A stretch of 36,058 nucleotides of DNA from Trichomonas tenax (Eukaryota > Parabasalia > Trichomonadida > Trichomonadidae). The stretch spans positions 1-36,058 of the forward strand of contig JALKBU010000513.1 in NCBI GenBank assembly GCA_023091735.1, in the 5' to 3' direction. The notes beneath the pieces were generated by a model. That model was not told where the DNA came from and made no database searches. It saw only the letters and a program-made list of their open reading frames with translations. The position numbers and the translations under genes are program-made. Below, one piece after another: positions 9,344 to 20,245 of this stretch; the stretch's first letter is position 1, and each line of letters opens with the position of its first letter.

Positions 9344-10513
9344 ATGGTTTTTGGAATTGGTGCTCTGTGGCTTTCGATTTGGTTTGTTCTCAATGTCAGT
9401 TTGACATTGATGAACAAAGGCATTTTGGCCAAAATAGGGTTCAAATATCCAATATTGATGAGTTTTATGCATCAATCAATTTCAACATTTCTTTCTTTTG
9501 TCGAAGGCATCCGTCCAAAGAAAGAAGGCGAAAAACCAAAACAAGGCGCATATACAATAGACCAATTCGAAAATAACGTAATGATTCGAATTATTACTAT
9601 TTCGCTTTTATTCACAATGAACATCGTAACAGGAAATGTATCACTGTACTATTGTTCTGTCGCATTCACACAAGTCGTTCGCGCGATTATTCCGATGCTT
9701 ACAATGATTTTCTCGTTTTTCTTCTTAAACTCGAAATACAATGCCCAACATATTCTTTCTTGCTTGGTAATTTGCGTTGGTGTCGCTCTCAGTTGTTTTG
9801 GAGAATTAAATTTAACGCTAAAAGGCTTCATTATTACAGTCATCGGATGCGTTTTGAGCTCTGCAAAGTCAATTTCTATCAAATTGGTGCTTGCTGGCCA
9901 GTTTTCACTTAAATCCGAAGATTTATTGGCAAGAATTGCTCCATTTTCAGCAATGGAGATGTTTGCGCTTGCATGTTATAACAAGGAACCACAGAAAATC
10001 TTAGATCCCAACGGAAAGTACAAAGGCTCACTTTCTTGCGTTATTGTTTCAATTATCAGCGGTATCATTGCTTATTTCTTGAATCTCACGAACTTTTTGG
10101 CGACGCATCACACTTCGCCACTCACTGTTACGATTGCAGGCTGCGTGAAACAGATTGTGACAATCGTTTTATCTTTGATACTGTTCGACAAGCATCTCAC
10201 TAAGACGAACATTTTTGGCATTGCCATCACCACTGCTGGCTCCACATGGTACTCGCTCATTGGATTTATTGAAGAAAAGAAGAAAGCTAAAGCCACAGAG
10301 CTTGAAGCACAAGAAGCACCACTCGTTACAGAAAACGAATCTGCACAGATTGCTCTTCAGTTATTTCCAGCGGAATCACCGCTTAGGAAGAGCAATGAGA
10401 AATTCGAGAGCGTTTCGGCAGATGTATCAGACGTTCAGTTATCTCAGAATGATGATGACAACGATACTGAAAGGTCACAAGATGCTATAGAAAAGTCAGA
10501 AGAAGAAGACTAA
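9344..10513 (+). CDS. TPT/SLC35-type nucleotide-sugar or triose-phosphate transporter family protein
   Basis: A 389-aa membrane protein of the drug/metabolite-transporter superfamily, TPT (DUF250) branch. The N-terminal helix ends in WFVLNVSLTLMNKGIL, followed by FKYPILMSFMHQ. The helix pair NVSLYYCSVAFTQVVRAI and PMLTMIFSF is the family's hallmark. About ten hydrophobic segments fill residues 1-315, and SPLTVTIAGCVKQIVTIVLS is a second conserved region. These proteins exchange nucleotide-sugars or phosphorylated sugars across Golgi/ER membranes; the substrate cannot be read from the sequence. The last ~75 residues are a charged, acidic, presumably cytosolic tail (ERSQDAIEKSEEED). The start ATG at 9344 follows an A19 tract. 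The gene may supply substrate for lumenal glycosylation, but a link to the PMT-like or GT61-like genes is only inference. Confidence 0.85.
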   Translation: MVFGIGALWLSIWFVLNVSLTLMNKGILAKIGFKYPILMSFMHQSISTFLSFVEGIRPKKEGEKPKQGAYTIDQFENNVMIRIITISLLFTMNIVTGNVSLYYCSVAFTQVVRAIIPMLTMIFSFFFLNSKYNAQHILSCLVICVGVALSCFGELNLTLKGFIITVIGCVLSSAKSISIKLVLAGQFSLKSEDLLARIAPFSAMEMFALACYNKEPQKILDPNGKYKGSLSCVIVSIISGIIAYFLNLTNFLATHHTSPLTVTIAGCVKQIVTIVLSLILFDKHLTKTNIFGIAITTAGSTWYSLIGFIEEKKKAKATELEAQEAPLVTENESAQIALQLFPAESPLRKSNEKFESVSADVSDVQLSQNDDDNDTERSQDAIEKSEEED

Positions 10514-11347
10514 TTTTATTTCCAACTGTTTAATACATAAATAATATTACTCTATTTCTATGCATTGCCTTACATTTTTAATTCTCTACACATTTATATT
10601 AATAGTTTGCACTTCCACTGTTTAATTTGAAAAAAAAAATATTTCATTGATAAAGGATAGGAAGAATGTATGTTTATTCCCCTACTATAATAGATGCTTT
10701 AATCAGTTCAAGCAATCATGTCTAAATAATCAATGAATAGCAAGTCTTGATTAAATTTTTCAAATGAATGTTGCTTAAGTATTTATCCGCATAATCAATA
10801 ATGAAGAAGTGAACAAAAGATTTGATTAATATGAAATAGATAGAACTAACAATGAACTGCTGGTTTAACCAAAGATATTGCAGAGGTATCATTGATTGAT
10901 AATATCCAAAAAGTTTCTTTTGTTTAATCAATTATTGCTATTAAAGATGAAATTGTTTTTTAGATATTGAAACTAGATATAGATATATATGTTATATGTA
11001 TTGATACTATGAACAATAGGGAATATTATGATAGATAAGTCATGTTAATATTATGATGATATTGCATCAAAAATTGATGATTATTTATTATAACATTCAT
11101 CGTCAATAATAGGATGCGGTAAAATCATTTGAATAAAAAAGAATAGGGAAATATATATAATAGCTGAGTAAATTATTGTGAATAGAAAAAACATAGCAAA
11201 TAACAAGAAAATCAATAATCAATTTTTAAAACTTGGAGTTCAGCAAATTTTTCCGTTGAAAACTGCATTTAAACACCAAGCAAATGCTAAATACGCAATA
11301 AAATATTTATTGTTGACTTTGTCACTTTTATTAAAATTTTGGAAAAA
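10514..11347. other. Intergenic AT-rich stretch; Inr-like site near its end
   Basis: About 830 bp without a supportable gene; short frames on both strands are low-complexity. GTCACTTTTA (11321-11330) contains an Inr-like TCA(+1)CTTTT with A11324 placed 24 nt before the importin-like ATG at 11348. Confidence 0.5.
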
Positions 11348-14344
11348 ATGAATATTGTTGATTTATATAATGAGTTAAGAAATCCACAAAACAAAGACTA
11401 CATTGGACTGACAAAGGAAATTACCGCATATCAGTCAAATATTGCGTCATTTGACGAACTTGTTAACCTAATTTTGAATCCTCCAGAAGAATTCATTCAA
11501 AATCAGGCGACAATAGGCCTTGGAAAGTGCATAAAAGTCAACAGAGACCAAATGGTAATGAATGAAACGTGCGTAAATACAATATTAAATTTCGCTTATT
11601 TTCCGAATTCAGAATTTGTAAGGGAAAACATGATGCATTATATCAAAATATCCTTATACACACCAGAGCTAGTTGATGTTATCTACAATTTCATCCAAAA
11701 TTACAATATTTCGTCTGTTATTGATCTTCAAGCGACTTTGGGACTTCTGATATTAATTATCAATGATATCGTTAACTCCAACATCGATATCGATAATGCG
11801 ACACAGTACATATCTTCAATCATCGAACAAGCGAATCAAGCAAATATTTTAGATAATTGGATGATTTTAGTTGTAAATCTTTCTCAACTTCAATCAAACG
11901 ATTTCTGTGTTGATCTGCCAAACATTATTGTTAAAGCTGTTGAGCATTTAGTTAATTTAGCAACTTCGAATCATTTATCGTTATGCTTTAAGTTTTCGCA
12001 GTTTTTTTCTGAATTTATAGAAGGGGAAATACCAGGATACTTGATGTGCGCTGATGAAACAGCTGCTTCACAATTATTTGAAGCAATTAAATTCAGTTTT
12101 CCAAAATTCACTGAGCTGATTCAAAACAACGCATTGCATGAAATGACACGAAGGAACATTATCAATGTCTGCAATTCTCTTTTAGCAACGTACAAAGAAC
12201 AAATTGAATCAAATTTGCAACAAGAATTAGTTCAATTATTACAGGCTTATTTAGCATTCATAATCAATACTTTTAATTCAACAGATGAAGAAGTTAATTT
12301 ACTCATTGATAACGAATTTCAATATTTCTTTCCTTATATCATCAACGACAATGATATATTTTCTTATATATTTGAGCTAATTTCAGGTCTCGATGATACA
12401 GTGGTTTCAGTATTTGCGAAAATTAGTCTTTTGACATCGACTTTTGATGAAAATTGCAATTTATATGATGAAGAACACTTAAGCTTTGCCATTTCTATAC
12501 TCAAAGCTGCTATTGAGAGTCAGTCGGAGTTCATAAGATCAGTTGCGGCATCATCTATCAATATTTTCGCTCAAGCATTCAAAGCAAACAATATTATTGA
12601 TTTACTTGGCGGAATTCTTGATGTGTTGAAAGAATATCCTTCAGAACAATATCTCGAGACACTCAACAGCATTCTTGAAAGATTGCCAAACACAGACATG
12701 ATTTTCGAGAACATTTTGTCGATATTAATAGAAATCATTTCTTCAAATTCTTATACTTTCTCTGCTTTCAAATGTTTGGCTTCTTTATTGAAAGGAAGTG
12801 AAGAAGTCATCATATTCCATGCCAGTGAGATATATGGTTACATTCAGCCCCTTTTAGACGTCGAAGATTTAGGAATTCGACAATTAGCAATTTACACAGT
12901 TTCCATTTTAATATCCATTGTTCCTCAAACATTCAACACAGAAATTGAAGGCATTATTAGATTAATCATAGAAGATTTTCAATCAGAAAGTCAATCATTC
13001 GAAGCAATTCATGCATTTTCGACAATATTAACTAATTACGACAAATCATTGTTTGGAGAATTCCTTCGTCCAGTTTTAGAAATGATGCTCAATATCATTA
13101 ATGCAAAAGCAAATATTGCTGACGCTTTCAACTTCGCCGATGACTTTAACGCTGAAGAAGATACAAATGATTATTCTGCAAGCAACAGTTTAGTTATTGC
13201 TTCAGCAATTCAACTTGCATGTCAAATAATTTCATTAAATCTCCACGAATTCACTGATTTAATCGTTCCACTATTCGAATGCTTGAGCAATCAAATTTCA
13301 TCTTTCAGCCCAGCAGTTAAAGCTTCATGTGCTTCTGGTTTGCGTTATATTCTCCAAGGAATAACTATCGCTGATGAAGTTACAAACCAAGTTTTAGTTA
13401 ATATCACGAATTTTGCTTTACAAGGAGTTACATCAGCATCTGATATGGATTCACTTAATGAATTCTTCATCACTTTGACGAAGACAATTGATTTTTACAC
13501 AACATATGGAATAGCTCTCACTGATTATGTCAATAGACTTTTAACAGCAGCTGACATTGCAACGAATGGAAATCCAATGATAAGAGATGAAGAACAATCT
13601 CAAACAGATAAATCATCATTAGATTTCATTTATTCTTTGTTATCCAACCAATACATGCAGCAAGTTATATTGGAATCAGAAACGATCAAAGATGTAGCAA
13701 AGAATTATTTCGAAGGTACTAAAGACCAAACTTCCGCATTTGATTTCTTCGCAAAATCAGTGAATGTTATTCCACCAGAAATATTAGAAGTAATATATGA
13801 AATCTGTATCAATGATCCATCAGCATACAATGCAAATGGCCATGCTTTAAGATGTTTGACTGCAATCGCTGTCGCGCTTAATAAAAATGATATCTTTGAT
13901 ACAATATTATCAACAGCATTCGAATTGTTTATTCGTACAAAGGAAAATGGAAATGAGGCATTATCTCTCTCCTGCATGATAACATTTGCAAGACTTCAGA
14001 GAGTGATGTCGTCAAAGTTCCCTTATGACAAATTACCTGTTGAATTAGTTGAAAATTCATTTGTTAACAATCAAGAATTGGAAATATCAGAGACGCTCAT
14101 TGATTTCTTCTTTGCTTTCCAAAATGTAACAAATATCGATGTTTCTCCACTCATCCGCATTATGTCTTCTAATCCAAAGTCACTCACAAAGAGGAATTTG
14201 TCAGCAACAACTTTGATGAGAATGAAATCTTTAATTTCGTCAGTTATTGGACAAAGTCCAAACTACGAAGAAATCTTCGCTCAATTGTATGGCGGTGAAG
14301 ATTTCCAATACAAGATTGCTCTTTTCCAACAAAACATGCAATAA
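11348..14344 (+). CDS. Importin-beta/karyopherin-like HEAT-repeat protein, 998 aa
   Basis: The 998-aa size and all-helical HEAT organisation match importin-beta family receptors (Kap123/importin-4/5-like), which carry cargo through nuclear pores under control of Ran. An N-terminal helix pair (NIVDLYNELRNP onward) is followed by tandem HEAT-like units. Typical pieces are FIRSVAASSINIFAQAF, IRQLAIYTVSILISIVP and SPAVKASCASGLRYIL. An acidic stretch with NFADDFNAEEDTND sits near residue 600, where importins of this group carry an acidic loop. No membrane segment is seen. The start is ATG 11348; the frame extends three codons upstream only to a TTG. The family call rests on fold, length and layout rather than a diagnostic motif, so another HEAT protein remains possible. 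Confidence 0.6.
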   Translation: MNIVDLYNELRNPQNKDYIGLTKEITAYQSNIASFDELVNLILNPPEEFIQNQATIGLGKCIKVNRDQMVMNETCVNTILNFAYFPNSEFVRENMMHYIKISLYTPELVDVIYNFIQNYNISSVIDLQATLGLLILIINDIVNSNIDIDNATQYISSIIEQANQANILDNWMILVVNLSQLQSNDFCVDLPNIIVKAVEHLVNLATSNHLSLCFKFSQFFSEFIEGEIPGYLMCADETAASQLFEAIKFSFPKFTELIQNNALHEMTRRNIINVCNSLLATYKEQIESNLQQELVQLLQAYLAFIINTFNSTDEEVNLLIDNEFQYFFPYIINDNDIFSYIFELISGLDDTVVSVFAKISLLTSTFDENCNLYDEEHLSFAISILKAAIESQSEFIRSVAASSINIFAQAFKANNIIDLLGGILDVLKEYPSEQYLETLNSILERLPNTDMIFENILSILIEIISSNSYTFSAFKCLASLLKGSEEVIIFHASEIYGYIQPLLDVEDLGIRQLAIYTVSILISIVPQTFNTEIEGIIRLIIEDFQSESQSFEAIHAFSTILTNYDKSLFGEFLRPVLEMMLNIINAKANIADAFNFADDFNAEEDTNDYSASNSLVIASAIQLACQIISLNLHEFTDLIVPLFECLSNQISSFSPAVKASCASGLRYILQGITIADEVTNQVLVNITNFALQGVTSASDMDSLNEFFITLTKTIDFYTTYGIALTDYVNRLLTAADIATNGNPMIRDEEQSQTDKSSLDFIYSLLSNQYMQQVILESETIKDVAKNYFEGTKDQTSAFDFFAKSVNVIPPEILEVIYEICINDPSAYNANGHALRCLTAIAVALNKNDIFDTILSTAFELFIRTKENGNEALSLSCMITFARLQRVMSSKFPYDKLPVELVENSFVNNQELEISETLIDFFFAFQNVTNIDVSPLIRIMSSNPKSLTKRNLSATTLMRMKSLISSVIGQSPNYEEIFAQLYGGEDFQYKIALFQQNMQ

Positions 14345-15138
14345 TCAATATATTAATTTCTATCTTTTATTGTTAATACATAAAAATATCTTTTTCATTA
14401 TCCAATTTGATTGCAATCAATAGCCTACAATTGATCCTTGATTATTTTCAGTTCATTTGTTGTTCTCGATAAACAACTTTCAAAGCTGTCAGAAGTTGAC
14501 TTGCTTTCAAAGTATTTTCTTTCTCTTATATTTGAGAATCATAACATATTAAAAGATTTCTATAAAATTCAGGAAATGATTCAAATTGATGAAATTTATT
14601 TTAAATAAAGGATTCAAGTTTTTAGTAATTAAAACGTAACAATAAAATGAGCACACACATGAGAATATTAAATGTTAAATCAACATTTCGAAATTTCATT
14701 CCATATTTAATAATAGCCAAGTTTGAGTACGCCTTATATAACAAAAAGTGGAAAAATTCTGTTGCTGATCCCCTTCATGTGCTTTATGCAAACATCATTT
14801 AGATAAAATTTAATAAAACAAAAAATTCATCCTCAATCAACATATGCATATATTCCATTCTAAACCATGCAATAAATTTTAATTAGCTATCTTTAATAGT
14901 TTAAAAGATCTGATTTCTCAAGAATAAATTCACCAAATTTTGGATTTATATCGTACAAATGCAGGAAACACAATAAATTTCATATTCAGTCATTTTCTCT
15001 TTAATTCATTTTTGAAACTAATATTATATTGAATAGAGTTTCAAAAATCAAATTGCAAAAGCACAGATTTCATGAGTATTACCGAATTTATGAAGTATTT
15101 GAAAATATCAAAAACAAACGCAAATAAAATTAGAATTA
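14345..15138. other. Intergenic AT-rich stretch, nothing recognised
   Basis: No coding frame, RNA gene or clear repeat can be supported. It separates the + strand housekeeping block from the repeat-rich island that follows. Confidence 0.5.
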
Positions 15139-15276
15139 TCCTACGGTATTCTCGAGCACTGATAGGAGTCAGCATCCAGCGATACCGTTGGTTGTGTCTG
15201 CCGTGGTGAACAGATGGTGGCCACCGGACCATCAACCTGCATAATTGTCGGCATTATGTCAGACCACGACAAACCG
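15139..15276. other. GC-richer island of unknown origin
   Basis: About 138 bp has visibly higher G+C than both flanks, with stretches such as TGGTGGCCACCGGACC. Neither strand has a recognisable protein. The minus strand has a 64-aa frame (15041-15235) whose Arg/Trp/His-rich N-terminal half falls in this block while the rest is AT-rich noise. It directly precedes a tandem repeat and a BspA-like pseudogene. It may be a fragment of a repeated element or transferred DNA. No tRNA or rRNA signature was found in it. Confidence 0.4.
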
Positions 15277-15277
15277 C

Positions 15278-15377
15278 TTTTTTGTAAAACAGGGTGAGAT
15301 ACTATTTAATTTTTTGGTAAAATAGGGGGAGACCCCATTTTAATTTTTTTTGTAAAACAAGGGTGATCCTATTTAAG
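15278..15377. repeat. Three imperfect ~33-bp tandem repeats
   Basis: Three units start near 15279, 15311 and 15345. Each reads roughly T-run, GTAAAAYAGGG, GAGA/GATC, CTATTTAA. Units differ by substitutions and 1-2 bp indels, so they are not a recent expansion. They lie 100 bp upstream of the BspA-like pseudogene. Confidence 0.65.
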
Positions 15378-15480
15378 GTTAATTGTAAACTGGATTCTCT
15401 TCAGCTTTTATGGTTGAAGTAATTCAGACACAGGATGGAACGTAGAAATTGAAAATCGATTTCTTAGTTTACCGCAATGA

Positions 15481-16989
15481 ATGCAAGACGTTGAAATATG
15501 CCAATTAAATATTAAGAATTTTAAAATTGTAGATGGGGTCAAAAACACCAAAGACTATTCGATTCAGCTTACTGAACCGAACTGTCAAATAAAAACTTTG
15601 ATGAATTTTATCGATGTAATTGTTGTTGCAGATTTCACAAATTTTCTTGGTCTGAGATCTCTACACAATTGTTTTCTTTCAAGATACACCTTAAGCATGT
15701 ATATTTACCATCATAGTTAACAAAAATGATGAACGTGTCATTTTGCTCATCTGCGATTGTTGAAATTAGAGGTCTGCAATATGTTAATTACATTGCTGAC
15801 GATGCCTTTTGTAATTGCTTTAGTTTTCGAATCCCCTCCTCGGACATAAGCAATGTTAAATATATAGGGGTTAATGCATTTAGTCCTGTGCGTTTTATTG
15901 GTCCTATGGATTTAAGTGACGTAGAGTATTTAGGTACAGGAGTTTTTAGTAATTGCTATATTGAATCCATTGAGCTGGAGAATTTAGAAAATATACCTTA
16001 TGATTTATTCTCCCTTAATATTTTCAATTTAGATACTCATTCATTATCAAAAGTAAAAGTTTTCGGCGGTAAATGCTTTGCAAATTGTAAAAATATCATT
16101 GGGCCACTGGATTTATCAGGTGCAGAGTATATTGACAGCCATGTATTTTCTGGTTGCAGTGGTCTCGTTGGTATTATTAATACAGATAAAGTTACCAATT
16201 TAGGTATTGAAGTATTTTTTGGGGATGTAAATCTTACAGGACCATTAAAATTCCATTCCATATCATGCATTAAAAGATCAATATTTCAATTATGCAAAGC
16301 ATTGATATCAGTTACAGATATTGGCAACGAAGAAACAATAGAAGCAGATGCATTTTGTAACTGTAACTCTTTAACTACGATTCTGAATACTCAAAAAATA
16401 AAATCTATAGGAGATAATTTATATCTAATGCTTTAATTTAAGTTGCACGATGAATTTACCAAACCTCGAACTTGTTGGATGTGCCGCATTTGCAAACTGT
16501 TGGAATCTCCCAGATTCATCCACGCGCCTCAATATTAAAAATATATCAGCAAGTTCTTTTTATTCGTGTAGAAAATTAGTCAATCCATTTGATTTTCGTA
16601 ATACAATTATTATTAGCAATAGCGCTTTTAATGGCTGCTCAAATCTTTGTGGATCATTTAAATTCATATTGCTAGAATAAATGGGTAATTATGCCTTTTT
16701 TGGATGTAATAGTCTTAAAGGACCACTATATTTCCCAAATATTCAAAAGATATCAGAATCTACATTTCGTCAATGCAGTCAATTAGAAAATGTCTTTTTT
16801 TAACAATGTGACTTTTATTGGGAAATATGCATTTAATCAATACTCATGCTTAGTTAATTTTATATTTTCTTCAGATTTAAGAGAAATCGGAGATAACGCA
16901 TTTTTTGGTTGTTAATGTTTAACAAATGTTACCTTTTATTGTTCTAATTTGAAAATTGGTAATCAAGCTTTTTCAGATAGTATTAAGGG
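15481..16989 (+). pseudogene. BspA-like leucine-rich-repeat (LRR_5) surface protein, decayed
   Basis: Consecutive reading frames encode BspA/LRR_5-type repeats with the recurring pattern G/A-F-x-x-C-x-x-L and I-x-x-x-A-F. Examples are DAFCNCFSF, KCFANCKNIIGPLDLSG, HVFSGCSGLVG, AFNGCSNLCGSF and YAFFGCNSLKGPL. Trichomonads have large families of such secreted or surface proteins. The coding is broken: a leading frame at 15481-15720, the main frame 15726-16436, then 16450-16680, a stop and 16681-16803. After a run of T near 16794-16801, repeats continue in another frame (TFIGKYAFNQYS, EIGDNAFFGC) through a further stop at 16913-16915. No transmembrane anchor remains. Several independent lesions make a sequencing error unlikely as the only cause. 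Confidence 0.8.
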
Positions 16990-17462
16990 CAGGGTTTTGA
17001 TAACCTTAAAAGCATTGTATCTCTACTTAGAATCAGTAGAGAATAACTAAACCAGTATAGATATATAGTATATATAGTAAAGTATATATGTATATATGTG
17101 TTATTAGATGTTACTCCAAATCTACATATTTGCATTAGCATTAATTACTCCCAGAGTCTTTTTTCATGAAAAACATAAAAAAATAAAATTGTGATATCAC
17201 AACACTGAACCTTTGTATATATATACTGATATTATATCATATATACCCATTGCTGTGATATGTATGTATATGCGTGTGTGAACGCACGCCCATACGTAAG
17301 TCTCAGAAATGGCTATTTTTGAAGAAGGGAAATCGTGTTTTTAGACTCAACGAATGAGTGAATTTTGAACTTGATCTTTCCAAAAGCTCCCCTATGTAGG
17401 ATTGAATATAAATTAGTTGTTCTTTTAATAAAAGAATTATGATTTTCCAATCATGAATTGAT

Positions 17463-17530
17463 CAATTTTTATCAGACTTTTGAGTGAATTGAGTGTAACT
17501 CAATTCCCTCGAACAGTCTGATTAAATTTG
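17463..17530. repeat. Compound hairpin with nested stems
   Basis: The inner stem GAATTGAGT (17486-17494) pairs perfectly with ACTCAATTC (17498-17506) across a 3-nt loop. The outer stem ATCAGACT (17471-17478) pairs perfectly with AGTCTGAT (17515-17522). Partial pairing continues outward (CAATTTTT with TAAATTTG). A nested structure like this suggests a folded RNA or element end. Nothing identifies it. Confidence 0.6.
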
Positions 17531-17699
17531 TTATCTTTAGTGCTTTTAATGATTTGGCGTGTTTTCGCCAAAAAGTTTCTCAAAAGTCACTAATAATTTA
17601 TGAATTCTTTTCTCTATAATTTTTGATATTTCATGCTCTTCATCATGATGGAATTGTGAAAACTAATCCTATCAAATCCGGTTTTGCTCATTCTCTGAA

Positions 17700-17719
17700 T
17701 TTGCGCAAAAATGCGCAAA
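17700..17719. repeat. Short perfect hairpin TTTGCGCA-AAAA-TGCGCAAA
   Basis: An 8-bp perfect stem with an AAAA loop, 180 bp downstream of the compound hairpin. It could act as a cruciform or RNA stem-loop; role unknown. Confidence 0.55.
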
Positions 17720-19277
17720 GTATTCAATATTGTGCAGATTTGACAGTTATGGTGAAAACTATATATTTTAGAAGTGTGTCAATCTAAATTTGAATACTTT
17801 GATGGTTCTATAGCTTTTAAATACTATTGTGATGCTATCGATCAAATATTAGGGCATGCTTATTTACGATAACCGCAAAAAACATTGAAACATCTAAAAT
17901 GGTTTCTTTTATATCAGCATATCATACATATGCAAAATAACTTATCAAAAAATTACCCTTTACAGTGGTTATTGTAAAATTGGCAAAAAATCATTTGTAA
18001 AGTCAGATTTTTATTTTTCTTCGGTATTGAGTTTCAGCGTGCAATTTTGTTGAAAAAGGTAATTAAAATGTAGACTATAGTATAGCACATATAGGAAATC
18101 AGTGTACTTGGCTTTTAAGTGAGCTCCATTCTATTTATAACGAAATTGAAATCATTGTTTCTCAACTTTAAGCATTTTGGAATGCTTATGTAGGTTAAAT
18201 TTAACATAATTATATTTTGTTATATGTTTCATTCCATAATTGGTTTTTTCCATGTTGATTGAATTAAAATTGAATCGACACTAACAATGAAAATAGTGTG
18301 AGCAATGTTTAATGATATCACTCCGATCTGGTTATAGAAGTAAACAATATAATTAATGTTTCCCAAAAGAGCCAAAATGCGAATTTTTTCCCAAGACAAG
18401 ATAAATCTCTTGGAAGTGTTGGAGGTAAGTTATTTGAGGGGGAGAATTTTTTTTGGTGTAAATTTTGATTTTTTCATGATTTAACTTTTTTCAATGGAAA
18501 AATAGCATTAAAATTAATGCATTATGATATAAAATGAATTGTTTATAAATTCTCATCTCTGTTTTTTCATTATTCTCTAACTCAACATGATAATTTGAAA
18601 TTCTGCCTCATATTTCTAGCTATTCTTTTAATTTCTAGAAAATCAGGGTTAGCTGTCCTAGTGTATTGTGTTTATCTTAAAAATAGTCGAATCTATACCT
18701 CCAAAATAACCCCCAAACTGAATTAAAACTTCCGGAATGCTCTCAATTAATCTCAATTTTAGTGCCACTGACATTGGAAGTCATTTTGGAGGTAGTTTTG
18801 GAGCTTCATGATTACATCGCCAAAAAGCAGACGCACACATACACAGCTGAAATAAAGCAGAAACTTTGATATTGACATCAAATTTTTTATTGTCAATAAA
18901 CTTTCAAACAGTATTTTCTTTCGAAAGACACACAATCGACTAAAAAGCTAAAGGGTATTTCATATATGAAAGAAAATTTGTTATAAATAACATATTTAAT
19001 TTTTTATTGATTAAAGGAACAAAATCAGGAAGTAATATAGGAGCTGTTGTTATAAATAACATCGATTATAATATGGCAATGATTGAAGCGAGGCCTGCGA
19101 AATGATGGGAATGTTAAAAACTCTTTCAAATCATAATCAAATTCGAGATTTTTTCAAAACTTCTTATTTTAGTCTTCTTCTCCATACAAATGTCACCACT
19201 GGCATTATTTAATGATATGTGTACCAAGAAGATGATAAAAACAACAAGTTTTGTTGGTGATTCATGTTTCTCCAACA

Positions 19278-19348
19278 ACTGTGTGCCAATAGCACATTAA
19301 GGCTTGAGAAATCTAATAAAAAGACCAAATATACCATTGGCACACAGT
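19278..19348. repeat. 13-bp inverted repeat
   Basis: ACTGTGTGCCAAT (19278-19290) is repeated inverted as ATTGGCACACAGT (19336-19348), with 45 bp between. It may be the terminus of a small decayed element or a hairpin RNA. Confidence 0.55.
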
Positions 19349-19618
19349 GGTGGATGAATTTTTATCAGCTAATTTACATCGATTTATATAATATTGTGTT
19401 TGAGTCCTTCTTCTCGTTACTGAAGCCACTGCATACATGTGCAATGACTGAAGAACCGATAAGGAGGATCCAAACACAACAATTGGATGAGTTGTGATTT
19501 TTCATTTCACCAGATGTCGGTTGCACAATGAAACTTAAACAATGTGATAGCAAGTTGCACTGCATTATTACAACAAAGTATTGGCGGGAATTAATTTCGA
19601 TATTCTGGGTTGATTTTG

Positions 19619-19713
19619 AAATGCTGTTCTATGCACTCCAACTTGATTAAGAAGCCAATAAAAATGTGTGTTATTAACTTTTGAATCGATTTGGAGTGCA
19701 TAGAACAACATTT
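19619..19713. repeat. 17-bp perfect (23-bp near-perfect) inverted repeat
   Basis: TGTTCTATGCACTCCAA (19625-19641) is the exact reverse complement of 19691-19707. Pairing extends outward to 19619 and 19713 with one mismatch. The 49-bp interior is unremarkable. It is the longest perfect inverted repeat noticed besides the MITE ends and could form a stem-loop transcript. Confidence 0.65.
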
Positions 19714-20245
19714 TCGCTGTTTTTCACGTTTTCGCCCTACCAAATATGGAACACATTTGAGACTTTGATGTTGCGATAAAAGTGTGCTATATAGCTCAGA
19801 TACACAATATGCGATGTGAAACTGTCTTGTAAATATATTATACTATGCAATCTTTGAGATATATACATTGTTTCTTTCCAGTGGTACTGAACTTTTTTCA
19901 GTCCATTTACCATTTTTATTATTTACTGTCATCGAAATCTGCACATAGACAAATAATTCGACATTTCTTAACAAACTCATATTTTCATCGAAATTTGTAA
20001 GGTGCTCTCATTATGGTAACACTAATTTTGAACTATTTTCTATATGCATAAAACCAGATATCATTGTAAATCTAGATTTCTTGATTTTGCAAGCATCAAA
20101 TTGTGGAAAAATACGTTTTTGGTCGATCCCAAAGCTGATCATTAATTCAAATTCACAATAATAAATTAAATATTAGCATTGTTTGAATGAATCATTATGA
20201 ATTTGAAAAGAATATAGGGATTTGATAAAAATATATGATGCCTCT

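Larger units (their letters stand above)
16990..20245. other. 3.2-kb gene-poor region with hairpins and TA microsatellites
   Basis: No supportable gene; the 77-aa frame at 19264-19497 matches nothing I know. It contains TA-rich microsatellite tracts (~17055-17100 and 17215-17275), the hairpins listed separately at 17463, 17700, 19278 and 19619, and a 12-bp inverted pair TACCTCCAAAAT (18696-18707) / ATTTTGGAGGTA (18783-18794). It looks like decayed repeat or transposon DNA between the BspA-like remnant and RPL10A. Confidence 0.5.

Noticed and set aside
17055..17290. TA-rich tracts as a replication origin
   Set aside because: Simple AT microsatellites are common in such genomes and nothing else supports an origin.
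18361..18450. GGTAAGT after a short frame at 18378 as a 5' splice site
   Set aside because: No trichomonad-type 3' intron motif (ACTAACACAYAG-like) follows and the frame is only a few dozen codons with no homology.
19264..19497. 77-aa frame as a transposase remnant
   Set aside because: No DDE motif or recognisable transposase residues; composition fits chance coding.
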